Assembly: GCA_937920255.1 (NCBI GenBank)
Contig: CALDSL010000367.1
Coordinates: forward strand, 1 to 13,044
Source of the DNA: an uncultured Anaerolineaceae bacterium
GTDB taxonomy: Bacteria; Chloroflexota; Anaerolineae; Anaerolineales; Anaerolineaceae
DNA: 13,044 bases
Direction of reading: 5' to 3'
Part shown: positions 5,552-13,044 of the stretch, piece after piece
Position numbering within the stretch: the stretch's first letter is position 1
Layout: each line of letters opens with the position of its first letter
Position numbers and translations under genes: made by a program
The notes under the pieces: generated by a model
The model's input: the letters and a program-made list of their open reading frames with translations, nothing else
Told to the model about the DNA's origin: nothing
Databases searched by the model: none

Positions 5552-7090
5552 ATGTCGCGTCTATCTCGCACATCTTTGCTGCTGGCATTCTTCTTTGGCC
5601 TGGATAAAGTCGTTGCCGTGCTACGCCAACTGGTCATCGCACGCCAGTTTGGCTTATCTCAAGAGCTGGATGCGTTCAATGTAGCCAACAACGTGCCGGA
5701 TATGTTGTTCGCGCTTATCTCCGGCGGCGCGCTGGCCATCGCCTTCATCCCCGTGCTTTCCGAAGTGCTGTCCAAAGATGGCAAGCCCGCGGCCTGGAAT
5801 CTGTTCACTCGTATCGCCAACCTGGCCTTTCTGGTGACGGGCGTGCTGGCGGTAATCGTTGCGTTGATCTCCGGCCCGCTGGTGCGCGCCGAAATCGGCA
5901 TTGCCCCGGGTTTTGAACGCGTCCAGCAGGATCTGGTGGCCGAACTCATGCGGCTCAACCTGGTAGCGACCATGATCTTTTCGGTCAGCGGTCTGGTGAT
6001 GGCCGGTTTGCAGGCCAACCAGCACTTTCTGCTGCCTGCCATGGCGCCGCTCATGTACAACATCGGGCAGATCTTTGGCGCGACCGTGCTTTCCCCTACA
6101 CCCGAGAATGCCTACAACATTGGCAGCTTTACGCTGCCGGCCCTGGGATTTGGCGTGCACGGCCTGGTGTATGGCGTGATTTTGGGCGCGCTGCTGCATC
6201 TGGGCATCCAGATCCCGGGCCTGATCCATTACAAGTTCCGCTGGGCGCCGGCCATTGGCATCAACACGGAGCCGGTACGCAAGGTGCTGCGTTTAATGAT
6301 CCCCCGCCTGGGCAATATGATGTTCATCCAGGCCACGTTTTTGGTGCGCGACAACCTGGCCTCCCGGCTTGAATCCGGCGCGGTTTCCGCGCTGACCTAC
6401 GGCTACATGATCATGCAGGTGCCGGAGACTCTCATCGGCACGGCCATCGGCACGGCCTTGCTGCCGACGCTTTCCGAACAGGCGGCGCGCCAGGAGCAGG
6501 ACCAGTTCCACGCCACGGTGGAACGCGCGGTGCGTGTGCTGATCGCGGTCACGTTGCCGGTGGCAGTGGTGCTTTCGGCCGGGCTGCGCCCGCTGATCGA
6601 GATCGCATTTGGTTTTGGCGCGCAGGGCACGGACCTGATGCTGTGGGTGGCGCGCGGATTCTTGGCCGGTCTGATCGGCCAGTCGGTCATGGAAGTGGCG
6701 GCGCGCTCGTTCTACGCCCGCCAGAATGCGCTCATCCCCCTGATGGCCGCCGGGATCAACGCCACGGTCTACACCCTGCTGGGCATACTGCTGTTCCGCC
6801 CGCTGGGAGCGGCCGGCATCAGCTTGGCCGATTCATTGGCCTTTACCAGCCAGGCGGTGATCCTGATCCTGCTGCTGAACCGCCGCCTGCCGCAGCCGGT
6901 TCGCGTGGGCGGCACGCTGGTACGCGCGGTTCTTGGATCGGCTGCCGGGGGATTGGTGGTGCTGCTGGTCAACACCGGTCTCGCTGGCCGCGTTCCGCTG
7001 ATCTTTCTGGGCGTCGCCGCGCTGGGCCTGGGTGGCCTGGTGGCGCTGCCTTTCATCTGGAAAGAAATCCGTCTCTTAATCCGGTTGTGA
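5552..7090 (+). CDS. murJ: Lipid II flippase MurJ
   Basis: MurJ/MviN family flippase of the MOP superfamily, which moves the peptidoglycan precursor lipid II across the membrane. The 512-residue protein has about 14 hydrophobic spans. The N-terminal family block is clear: residues 18-50 carry two arginines (R25 and R31) and D40 in the arrangement of the essential central-cavity residues of E. coli MurJ. The ISGGALAIAFIPVLSE segment (56-71) replaces the usual FAEGA-type block. The C-terminal half keeps the two-lobe pattern (for example PETLIGTAIGTALLP). The ATG at 5552 is chosen; an in-frame GTG at 5540 would add four residues and cannot be excluded. It has its own promoter, and its product works with RodZ-type shape factors such as the one encoded at the right end of the window. 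Confidence 0.93.
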   Translation: MSRLSRTSLLLAFFFGLDKVVAVLRQLVIARQFGLSQELDAFNVANNVPDMLFALISGGALAIAFIPVLSEVLSKDGKPAAWNLFTRIANLAFLVTGVLAVIVALISGPLVRAEIGIAPGFERVQQDLVAELMRLNLVATMIFSVSGLVMAGLQANQHFLLPAMAPLMYNIGQIFGATVLSPTPENAYNIGSFTLPALGFGVHGLVYGVILGALLHLGIQIPGLIHYKFRWAPAIGINTEPVRKVLRLMIPRLGNMMFIQATFLVRDNLASRLESGAVSALTYGYMIMQVPETLIGTAIGTALLPTLSEQAARQEQDQFHATVERAVRVLIAVTLPVAVVLSAGLRPLIEIAFGFGAQGTDLMLWVARGFLAGLIGQSVMEVAARSFYARQNALIPLMAAGINATVYTLLGILLFRPLGAAGISLADSLAFTSQAVILILLLNRRLPQPVRVGGTLVRAVLGSAAGGLVVLLVNTGLAGRVPLIFLGVAALGLGGLVALPFIWKEIRLLIRL

Positions 7091-7116
7091 AAAGGGACGA
7101 GAAATTGGGTTATAAT
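7085..7116 (+). promoter_or_regulatory. Promoter for a leaderless TPR-protein transcript
   Basis: A perfect TATAAT lies at 7111-7116 and the ATG of the next gene begins at 7124. The normal 6-7 nt distance from -10 to the start places +1 at 7123-7124, on or beside the A of the ATG. There is no Shine-Dalgarno sequence between them. The -35 is weak: TGAAAA (7088-7093) at 17 bp, or TTGTGA (7085-7090) at 20 bp; either overlaps the murJ stop codon. Confidence 0.6.
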
Positions 7117-7123
7117 CTGGCCT

Positions 7124-8233
7124 ATGGCAACTCCGAATAATATTGAAGACACCTCTCCGTTGAACGTACAGGCGGAGGAACCGAAGCATCGTCAAACCCG
7201 GCGCTGGCCGTGGATTTTGATCAGCCTGGTCATTCTGATTCTTGGCGTAGCGTTGGGCGGTCTGCTGGGCTACAACAGCGGCATTCAGCAGCGCATGCAG
7301 AAAGAACAAAGCGAAATCGCGCTGGCGGCTGCCACGCAGTTCCAATTGGGCGAAGCCGATATGGCCGCCGGCCACTATGAGATGGCGCTCAAGCGCTTTC
7401 AGTACGTCGTGCAGGTCGATCCGCAATACCCGGGCATCGCCGAAAAACTGACCCAGGTCATGTTCGCCATGGCCTCGACTCAGACGTTTACGCCGCAAGT
7501 GCCCACGCCGACTGTGGCGCTCACGCCCACGCCGGATTTGCGCGGCGAAGAAGAGATCTTCAACAATGCGCGCGCCCTGATCGCCGCGCAGGATTGGGTA
7601 CGCACGATCGAAACGCTCGATTCGCTGCGCCGCACCAACCGCACGTTCCGCGCCATCCAGGTGGATGGCATGTATTACGTCTCGCTGCGCAACCGCGGCA
7701 TGGATAAAGTTCGCAACGGGCAACTGGAAGAGGGCATCTACGATATGTCGCTCACCGAGCGCTTTGGTCCGCTGGACAACGAAGCCAACACCTACCGCGA
7801 TTGGGCGCGCCTGTACATCACCGGCGCGAGCTTCTGGGAAATTAACTGGCCCAAGGTGATCGAATACTTCGCCCAGGTGTACGCGTCCACGCCCATGCTG
7901 CGCGACCAGTCCGGTATGACCGCCGCTGACCGCTATCGTGAGGCTTTGATCAACTACGGCGACCAATTGTTGGAAGAAGAGAAATTCTGCGAGGCCGAGC
8001 AGCAGTACGCGCTGGCGGCGCAGGTCAGCCCGGACGAGAATTTATTCCGCAAGGCGACCGAAGTGTACCAGTTGTGCAACCCCGCCACGGCCACGCCTCA
8101 GCCTTCACCGACGTTTGATTTCGTCATCACGCTCGAGCCGACCTTCGATCCGACCTACCAGCCGACCCCCGAAACGCCTGAGCCTCCGCCGGGCGATGTG
8201 ACCCCGGAAACCACACCCGAAGTCACCCCGTAG
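7124..8233 (+). CDS. Membrane-anchored TPR protein with Thr/Pro-rich segments
   Basis: Function not recognised. The 369-residue protein has a charged N-terminal cytoplasmic stretch, one membrane span (29-49), and a large extracytoplasmic part. Residues 65-113 contain a TPR-like helix pair (AALAAA... GHYEMALKRFQYVVQVDP), followed by a Thr/Pro linker (122-138). Residues 140-320 are helical with further TPR-like units, for example around 270-303. The C-terminus (320-369) is rich in Thr, Pro and Glu. Such domain order (anchor, TPR, Thr/Pro tail) is common for uncharacterised Chloroflexota surface proteins and suggests a scaffold at the cell envelope. It starts 33 nt after murJ and probably has its own leaderless transcript. 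A coupled membrane-protein gene follows 9 nt downstream. Confidence 0.85.
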   Translation: MATPNNIEDTSPLNVQAEEPKHRQTRRWPWILISLVILILGVALGGLLGYNSGIQQRMQKEQSEIALAAATQFQLGEADMAAGHYEMALKRFQYVVQVDPQYPGIAEKLTQVMFAMASTQTFTPQVPTPTVALTPTPDLRGEEEIFNNARALIAAQDWVRTIETLDSLRRTNRTFRAIQVDGMYYVSLRNRGMDKVRNGQLEEGIYDMSLTERFGPLDNEANTYRDWARLYITGASFWEINWPKVIEYFAQVYASTPMLRDQSGMTAADRYREALINYGDQLLEEEKFCEAEQQYALAAQVSPDENLFRKATEVYQLCNPATATPQPSPTFDFVITLEPTFDPTYQPTPETPEPPPGDVTPETTPEVTP

Positions 8234-8242
8234 GATTTTCCG

Positions 8243-8761
8243 ATGAGCATGGCCGCTCCTCCCTGGGTTCTGGCAATCGCGTACTGGCTGCATATGCTGG
8301 CGACGGTGCTGTGGATCGGGGGGTTGGCGGCCATGGCGCTCATCGTGGTGCCGGCGGCGCGCAAGACGGTGGGCGGCAAGGAATACGCCGCGCTGCTTGC
8401 GCAACTGCAAAAACGGCTGCAGGGCATCGGCTGGTTCAGCCTGGTTGTGCTGGTGTTGACCGGCATGTTCCAGATGAGCTCCAGCCCATCCTACGAAGGC
8501 TTTCTGGCGATTCAAAATACCTGGTCGGTGGCGATGTTACTCAAGCATCTGTCGATCGGGTTGATGGTGTTGTTCAGCGGTTATCTGACCTGGTTTCTCG
8601 GCCCGGCGTTGCAGCGCAATGTGTTGCTGCAGACGGCGGGCAAGGAGATCGACCCGGCCCAGCAGGCTCGGCTGCAGCGGCAGGAAGAACTGCTGCTGGC
8701 CTTGAACGTGGCCGCATCGGTGCTGGTGCTGGCGCTGACCGCCATCGCCCGCGCGGCATAA
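8243..8761 (+). CDS. CopD-like integral membrane protein
   Basis: A 172-residue membrane protein with four likely spans (about 10-37, 60-76, 94-120 and 150-168). The pattern WLHMLATVLWIGGLAAM (15-31) with His17 and Trp24, then GW..L..L..TG (63-74) and LLKH (99-102), resembles the CopD/DUF-type family whose conserved His residues (here H17 and H102) may bind copper or haem. The role in this organism is unknown. AGGA (8232-8235) overlaps the upstream TAG stop and lies 7 nt before the ATG, so translation is probably coupled to the TPR protein gene. A proper copper operon (CopC, CopZ or a P-type ATPase) is not present here, so a copper role is only a family-level suggestion. Confidence 0.75.
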   Translation: MSMAAPPWVLAIAYWLHMLATVLWIGGLAAMALIVVPAARKTVGGKEYAALLAQLQKRLQGIGWFSLVVLVLTGMFQMSSSPSYEGFLAIQNTWSVAMLLKHLSIGLMVLFSGYLTWFLGPALQRNVLLQTAGKEIDPAQQARLQRQEELLLALNVAASVLVLALTAIARAA

Positions 8762-8770
8762 CGCCATCCG

Positions 8771-8807
8771 GCACACTCCTTGCATGGCATTCTTCAGCGA
8801 GGTGTGC
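8771..8807 (+). other. Hairpin that could cover the ribosome binding site of the next gene
   Basis: GCACAC (8771-8776) pairs with GTGTGC (8802-8807), and TC/GA can add two pairs past a bulged G. The 3' arm contains the GAGGTG (8799-8804) that serves the GTG start at 8809. If it forms, it would lower translation initiation of the four-TM protein. Tentative. Confidence 0.3.
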
Positions 8808-8808
8808 T

Positions 8809-9219
8809 GTGAATGCATTGGAAGCGATTGCGATCGGGTGGTTTACGCTCGGCTTTGCCGCGGTTGTGGGCGGCGTGCTGCGCGCGCAGCCGTTTGGCCC
8901 CGCCTTTAGCGCAGTGATGATACTGCTGCTGGTGCTGTATTCGCTGGCGCTGCCCTATCCATGGCCGCAGCGCAGTTATGTATGGGCGGCTGCCGCACTG
9001 GTGCTGGCGCGCTACGCCGGTTTTCCACGCCCGGTGCCAGGTTGGGCGCGGTCCGCGCGATTCACGCTGGTGTATTTCCTGTTTTCCATGCTGCTGGTGA
9101 TGGCCTGGTCCGCGTTGGGCGAGCAGACCGGTTCGGTGGCTCAGGTGGGATTTCCAGCTTTATGCGCTGCGGTGGTGCTCGGCCTGCGCGCTTACCACGT
9201 TGGCAGGGGTGAGGTGTAA
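8809..9219 (+). CDS. Small four-TM membrane protein, unknown
   Basis: Unrecognised 136-residue hydrophobic protein with four predicted spans (about 5-24, 32-50, 55-70 and 84-103), perhaps a fifth near 112-127. No catalytic motif is visible. The start is the GTG at 8809, preceded by GAGGTG at a 4-nt distance, the same binding sequence used before the permease and methyltransferase genes. It follows the CopD-like gene by 47 nt and is probably co-transcribed with it. Its last 28 nt overlap the end of the convergent glycosyltransferase gene. It could be a subunit or partner of the CopD-like protein, but nothing in the sequence proves that. Confidence 0.7.
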   Translation: MNALEAIAIGWFTLGFAAVVGGVLRAQPFGPAFSAVMILLLVLYSLALPYPWPQRSYVWAAAALVLARYAGFPRPVPGWARSARFTLVYFLFSMLLVMAWSALGEQTGSVAQVGFPALCAAVVLGLRAYHVGRGEV

Positions 9220-10709
9220 AACACAAACGGCGTGTGTTTGTAGTAGTGCAGTACGCGCCGGTCGGGGAACATGGCGATGATCTGAGCGTTCTTTTCCGGC
9301 CCGCGGTTGATGGTGAACACAAATGGCGTGTCGTGATACGGGCTGCTCAGGTCCAGCAGCCGGCCGTATTCGATCCAATCTTCCAACGGGTGAACGATCA
9401 CCAAAGCGGGGGTCAGTTCCTGCGCCGTTTTGGTCTGGAACGGCTCCAGGTATTCGCGCCGGATGTCGTACAGGCCGTGCAGCCCGCCCACGCGCTGCGG
9501 CAGGTAGAACAGGACGTTGCAGGCCACCAGGAACATCACCGACCCGGCCGTCAGCCCGAAGCGAATGCGCGCCAGCCAGCGTTTCCAATCTGGCGCGCTG
9601 GCGGGCTGGAGCGCCCCTGCCAGCCAGCAGATGCCAGCAGCGCTGAGCAGTACCGCGCCCAGCAGCCCTTCATAATAGTAGCGCGGGCCGATCAGCCACG
9701 AGCCGATCCAGTACAGGGTGTAGGCCAGCACAATGGAAGGAGCCACGGCGGCGGTCATCAGCGCGCGCGGGCGGCGTAACAGCGCCAGCAGCCCGAATGG
9801 CATAAACAGCCACGAGAACCCCGGCCAGCCGAAGAGATCATAATTGCCAAAGACCAGGCTGACCTGCATATTCGGGATGGCGTCTTTGGGCCAGTACCCA
9901 CCCGGCTGCCGGCCGACATGCTCGCCAAAACCGATCGTGTCGTATGGCCACCACAGCACGTAGGGATTGGTCAGCGGGTTGCCAGTGACGTGATATTGCC
10001 ACAGGAACAGGCTGCTCCCCACCAACAGCGCCAGACCGCCGATTCCCAGCGCGATTTTCCGCTCGGTTGCGCCGCCTTTCCATAGCAGATACACCCCGTG
10101 AAAGGCGAATGGCAGTCCCACCGCCACGGCGCTGAGCGGGCGGGTGAGCGCCAGCACGCCCAGGCTTAGCGCAGCCGTCAGCGCCGTCATCCAGCGTGGC
10201 GCGCGGCGCGCCGGGTCGAAGGTATCCAGCCAGCTCAGCGTAAAGGCGGCGGTTAAAAACAGCGAGAGTGGGTGCGCCAGTAGCGTGCCCGAGTTCATCA
10301 CAAAGAACGGCGATGCGATGGTAAGAATTAGCGCCACCAACGCGGTTTTCTCATCGGTTACCTTTTTCACTACACGGTAGATCAGCCAGGCCGTCCAACC
10401 GGCCAGCAGCGGGTTGACCCAGCCGCGCGCCCCAGCCAGCACGCCCAGCGAAAGCACCACCGGCCACCCGGGCGGGTACTTGCCCGAACGCTGCCCGTCC
10501 ACGTCCACCACGAACGGCACCAGGAAACAATCCGGGCAGGGTGGAGTCTCGACGGATAGACGCCCACCGGCGATGGCCTGCGCCTGCCACACGTAGGCAA
10601 TCTCATCTTCCAGATGCGGCGTGTTGTCGAATACTTCCGCGCTGACGAATGCGGTCATCAGCACGGCGAGCAGGCACAGCACGAGGGCAATCCGGTCAAT
10701 CAGGGTCAT
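9192..10709 (-). CDS. GT-C fold glycosyltransferase (ArnT/PMT-like family)
   Basis: Polytopic glycosyltransferase of the dolichyl- or undecaprenyl-phosphate-sugar-dependent type (family 39/ArnT-like), 505 residues with about ten to twelve spans. After the first span an EDE motif (34-36, within HLEDEIAYVW) holds the acidic residue expected to be catalytic. KYPPGWP (78-84), after a Cys-containing loop (CPDC, 58-61), matches the KYPPG motif common in these enzymes. A hydrophilic C-terminal part lies outside the membrane. It likely adds a sugar from a lipid carrier to a protein or glycan on the cell surface; donor and acceptor cannot be read from sequence. The ATG at 10709 begins just before the first span; a frame start at 10796 would run back across the rimO terminator into rimO. 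No clear Shine-Dalgarno sequence is close to it. Confidence 0.83.
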   Translation of the reverse strand: MTLIDRIALVLCLLAVLMTAFVSAEVFDNTPHLEDEIAYVWQAQAIAGGRLSVETPPCPDCFLVPFVVDVDGQRSGKYPPGWPVVLSLGVLAGARGWVNPLLAGWTAWLIYRVVKKVTDEKTALVALILTIASPFFVMNSGTLLAHPLSLFLTAAFTLSWLDTFDPARRAPRWMTALTAALSLGVLALTRPLSAVAVGLPFAFHGVYLLWKGGATERKIALGIGGLALLVGSSLFLWQYHVTGNPLTNPYVLWWPYDTIGFGEHVGRQPGGYWPKDAIPNMQVSLVFGNYDLFGWPGFSWLFMPFGLLALLRRPRALMTAAVAPSIVLAYTLYWIGSWLIGPRYYYEGLLGAVLLSAAGICWLAGALQPASAPDWKRWLARIRFGLTAGSVMFLVACNVLFYLPQRVGGLHGLYDIRREYLEPFQTKTAQELTPALVIVHPLEDWIEYGRLLDLSSPYHDTPFVFTINRGPEKNAQIIAMFPDRRVLHYYKHTPFVFYTSPLPTW

Positions 10710-10715
10710 TGGCAG

Positions 10716-10753
10716 AAAAATGGCCTCGCTCCACCCGGTTGGGCAAGCGAGGC
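10716..10753 (-). terminator. Rho-independent terminator after rimO
   Basis: On the minus strand GCCTCGCT (10753-10746) pairs perfectly with AGCGAGGC (10730-10723), with an inner CCC/GGG stem in the loop. A run of five T (10720-10716) follows two nucleotides later. It begins 11 nt after the rimO stop codon and ends 6 nt before the glycosyltransferase ATG, so it separates the two genes or acts as an attenuator between them. Confidence 0.8.
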
Positions 10754-10764
10754 AATACAGACAA

Positions 10765-12099
10765 TCAGGGCTGCGCCAGCACTCCGGTGAGGTCATGCGT
10801 CATGGCGCCGGTGATGAACACGGGTACAATCTTTCCCACTTCGGCCTCGCCTTCGATCAACACCATGCCGTCGATCTCGGGCGCGTCGCGGTACGAACGG
10901 CCAATCGAAATTCCGTTATCAAAACCTTCGATCAGCACCGGTAGGGTCTTGCCGACCTGGGCCTGGTTGCGTGCCAGCGAAATCGGCTGCTGGTGCAGCA
11001 TCAGCCGCCCCAGGCGGTCATCTTTCACTTCCTGCGGCACCGGGTCGCCCAATGGCTCGCTGGTGGTACCGCTTTCGAACGAGAAGGTGAACGCGCCGAC
11101 CTTGTCGAATTGAATTTCGCTCAGGAAGTCCAGGAGGCTTTGGAATTCGGCCTCGCCCTCGCCCGGGTATCCGACGATGAAGGTGGTGCGCAGCGCCAGG
11201 TTGGGGATTTTGGAGCGCATCTTCCCCAGTGTAGCGCGTACCCAGTCCATGTTGGCCGGGCGGCGCATGGCGCGCAGTACTTTCACGTCCGCGTGTTGCA
11301 GGGGCATGTCCAGGTAGGGCACGATCTGCGGGTTGGAAGCCATCACGTCAACCATTCGATCGGTGACGTAGCCGGGATAGGCGTACAGGATGCGCAGCCA
11401 GGGGATCTCCGGCACTTCGCGCACCAGATTTTCCAGTAGTTGCGCCAGGCCGTCTTTTATTCCCAGGTCGTGCCCGTAATCGGTGGTGTCCTGGGCGATC
11501 AGGATCAATTCCTGTATTCCCGCGTCGCGCAGCATGCGCGCGTCTTCTAAAATGATTTCCATCGGCCGGCTGACGGCGGTACCTTTGATCAGCGGGATGG
11601 CGCAGAACGCGCACGGCCGCCGGCAACCGTCAGCGATTTTGAGGTAGGAGCTGCCGCCCTGCACGGCGATGCGCGCCACATCGTGTTCATCGGTGCCGAT
11701 GGTGGGCGCGTCCGGCAGGTGGTAGACCGGCTGGGGATATGGCGTGGAACGCAGTTTCTGCACGACGTCAACAATGTCCATCCAGCGCCGCGTGCCGATG
11801 ATGCCGTCGATGCCGGGCACTTCCTCGGCTACTTTCTGGCGGTAGCGTTCGGTCAGGCAGCCGGCGGCGATGAGCAATTGGCCGCGTTTTTTGCGTTTTG
11901 CCAGGTCACGCAGCACGTCCAGCGATTCCTGGCGCGCCGGGCCGATAAACCCGCAGGTGTTGACGATCAGCAGCCCGGCCTGCGAGGCTTTCTCCACCGG
12001 AGAATAGCCGTCCTCATTCAACAGGGTCGCCATCGACTCGGAGTCGACGGTGTTTTTTGCGCAGCCTAACGATACAAGGTAATAGTTCTTGGGTTTCAT
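10765..12099 (-). CDS. rimO: Ribosomal protein S12 methylthiotransferase RimO
   Basis: Radical-SAM methylthiotransferase that converts the conserved Asp (D88 or D89 by species numbering) of ribosomal protein S12 to its beta-methylthio form, using two 4Fe-4S clusters. Residues C13, C49 and C81 form the N-terminal (UPF0004) cluster site. The radical-SAM motif CRRPCAFC gives C159, C163 and C166. YLDMPLQHA (262-270) is characteristic of RimO rather than MiaB. A TRAM domain fills about 378-441. The 444 residues are normal. The start is the ATG at 12099, 4 nt after the RodZ-like stop, giving the usual MKPKNYYLVSLGCAKN; a longer frame from 12225 adds only an arginine-rich stretch encoded inside the previous gene. 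No Shine-Dalgarno sequence is visible, so it probably depends on coupling to the upstream gene. Confidence 0.95.
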   Translation of the reverse strand: MKPKNYYLVSLGCAKNTVDSESMATLLNEDGYSPVEKASQAGLLIVNTCGFIGPARQESLDVLRDLAKRKKRGQLLIAAGCLTERYRQKVAEEVPGIDGIIGTRRWMDIVDVVQKLRSTPYPQPVYHLPDAPTIGTDEHDVARIAVQGGSSYLKIADGCRRPCAFCAIPLIKGTAVSRPMEIILEDARMLRDAGIQELILIAQDTTDYGHDLGIKDGLAQLLENLVREVPEIPWLRILYAYPGYVTDRMVDVMASNPQIVPYLDMPLQHADVKVLRAMRRPANMDWVRATLGKMRSKIPNLALRTTFIVGYPGEGEAEFQSLLDFLSEIQFDKVGAFTFSFESGTTSEPLGDPVPQEVKDDRLGRLMLHQQPISLARNQAQVGKTLPVLIEGFDNGISIGRSYRDAPEIDGMVLIEGEAEVGKIVPVFITGAMTHDLTGVLAQP

Positions 12100-12103
12100 A
12101 GCA

Positions 12104-13044
12104 TCAAGGGATAAACGGGGTGATACTTGGCGTCGCCCGCGGCGTTTCCGAGATGGTCGGCGTTTGCGAGGGCTCCTGGGTTGGGGTGGGTGTTTCCGTA
12201 AAGCTGGGCGTGGGCGTGATGACACCCTCAGCGTTGAAGATCAGGCTGACCGGCTGGCCGTACAGACCCAGGCTGCCAAGATCCATCTGGTTGAAAAATA
12301 CCTGTAAACCGGCGGCGTTGCCGGTCACAAATTCGATTTGTTCGTCGGCCGAGAACGGGTAAACATTTCCCGGCGTCACCCGGCCGCTGAATGCTTGCTC
12401 GCCATCCTCCAGCACGCGCATCCAGGCGCGGTCTTTGGCGATGATATACACCTGCAATGGCGCGTCATCCAGCACCGGCAGTTGCGTGGCGGTCGAATCG
12501 CCCGCCGGCGGATTGGCCGGCAGGTTGCCGATCTCGCTGTTGGGTGCCAGTGTGATCGCGGCGGGAACGGCGCCTTCTTCAGTCGCTTCGGGCGGGACGG
12601 GTGTTTGGGTAAACAACAGCACGTTTGCCACCGGAACTTCGGTGCGCGAGGCCTGCTCGCGGCGCATGGCGCTGACCTGCGCCGCGCCCCAAATGGCAAA
12701 GATTAAGATCACCAGGATCACGCCCGCCCCAATCAGCAAGTCGGGGGTGATGAAGCGTTTGAGCGAGTTTGCCGGAACGGGTTCCGCCGGTTTGGGTTTT
12801 CGACGCTGCAGCAGATTCGGCGCTGGTTCTGGCGGCATGATCTCGATGCGCCGCTCCTGCAGGCCTTCGGCGAATCGCAGCAGCAGGCTTTCGGCATCCA
12901 TCTCCAGGAAGGTGGCATAGTTGAACAGCATCCCGCGTCCCTGCACCAGAGAGGGCAGATCGCGCATCCGGCCGTCTTCCAGGGCGCTGAGATAATGCTG
13001 GCGCAGGCGGGTGTAATGCTCCACGTCGACCAGGGTCAGGCCAA
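12104..13044 (-). CDS. RodZ-like cell-shape protein, partial at its N-terminus
   Basis: RodZ-type protein that links cytoskeleton and wall synthesis; the reading frame is open to the window edge, so the true start lies beyond 13044. A GTG at 13024 is an internal valine of the helix-turn-helix, not a start. The visible part has the end of the HTH_25 domain (GLTL upstream of HYTRLRQHYLSALEDG), a cytoplasmic basic linker, one membrane span (about 95-117 counted from the codon at 13024), a Pro/Thr/Ala-rich linker, and a DUF4115 domain (about 188-268), with the WMRVLEDGEQAFSGRV pattern. The last 38 residues are Thr/Pro/Ser-rich. It is followed by rimO with a 4-nt gap. RodZ next to rimO is a known arrangement in several bacterial groups. 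Confidence 0.88.
   Translation of the reverse strand, partial: GLTLVDVEHYTRLRQHYLSALEDGRMRDLPSLVQGRGMLFNYATFLEMDAESLLLRFAEGLQERRIEIMPPEPAPNLLQRRKPKPAEPVPANSLKRFITPDLLIGAGVILVILIFAIWGAAQVSAMRREQASRTEVPVANVLLFTQTPVPPEATEEGAVPAAITLAPNSEIGNLPANPPAGDSTATQLPVLDDAPLQVYIIAKDRAWMRVLEDGEQAFSGRVTPGNVYPFSADEQIEFVTGNAAGLQVFFNQMDLGSLGLYGQPVSLIFNAEGVITPTPSFTETPTPTQEPSQTPTISETPRATPSITPFIP

Noticed and set aside
7500..8230. Thr/Pro-rich segments considered as a sign of frameshift or foreign DNA
   Set aside because: The frame is intact, and such tails occur also in the RodZ-like protein in this window, so they look like a normal feature of the organism.
12100..12225. N-terminal extension of RimO to 12225
   Set aside because: The extra 42 residues are Arg/Pro-rich and are an out-of-frame reading of the Thr/Pro-rich end of the RodZ-like gene; RimO homologues start near MKPKNYYLVSLGC.
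13022..13024. GTG at 13024 as start of the RodZ-like gene
   Set aside because: Codons upstream to the window edge continue the helix-turn-helix domain (GLTLVD before it), so the gene is cut by the window.

Overview
The window (13,044 bp, GC-rich, compact) looks like an ordinary chromosomal segment of an environmental Chloroflexota bacterium, most likely Anaerolineae. This rests on the single-TM proteins with Thr/Pro-rich extracytoplasmic tails (the TPR protein at 7124-8233 and the RodZ-like protein at 12104-13044), the mix of gene families, and short intergenic gaps. It is an inference, not a proven placement. I saw no rRNA, tRNA, CRISPR array, insertion sequence or phage gene.

Layout. (1) 1-381 has no convincing gene. 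It holds a likely intrinsic terminator, three short perfect hairpins, and a promoter region with two tandem TTGTACAA palindromes. (2) 382-1476 (+) is a site-2-type M50 metalloprotease with a CBS pair. (3) 1492-1574 is a long imperfect hairpin built from ATTCGTG/CACGAAT heptamers, between two convergent genes. (4) 5340 down to 1588 (-) is a five-gene operon: Fur-family regulator, ZnuA-type lipoprotein, ZnuC ATPase, ZnuB permease, and a divergent short RsmI-like methyltransferase. Every junction overlaps by 4-11 nt. A consensus-like sigma-70 promoter and a near-perfect Fur box precede the regulator. (5) 5552-9219 (+) holds murJ, a membrane-anchored TPR protein whose -10 box sits 7 nt before its ATG (probably leaderless), a CopD-like membrane protein and a small four-TM protein. 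(6) 13044 down to 9192 (-) holds a RodZ-like protein (5' end outside the window), rimO, an intrinsic terminator, and a GT-C glycosyltransferase that overlaps the four-TM gene tail to tail by 28 nt.

Functionally, the operon is a self-regulated high-affinity metal (probably zinc) importer with an RNA or protein methyltransferase attached. The rest is envelope and housekeeping: lipid II flipping (MurJ), cell shape (RodZ), ribosomal protein S12 modification (RimO), surface glycosylation (GT-C) and membrane proteolysis (M50). No wholly new system is evident. The points most worth following are the divergent RsmI in the metal operon, the Fur-type box in front of a zinc-type importer, the leaderless TPR gene, the ATTCGTG hairpin, and the tandem TTGTACAA operator-like site.
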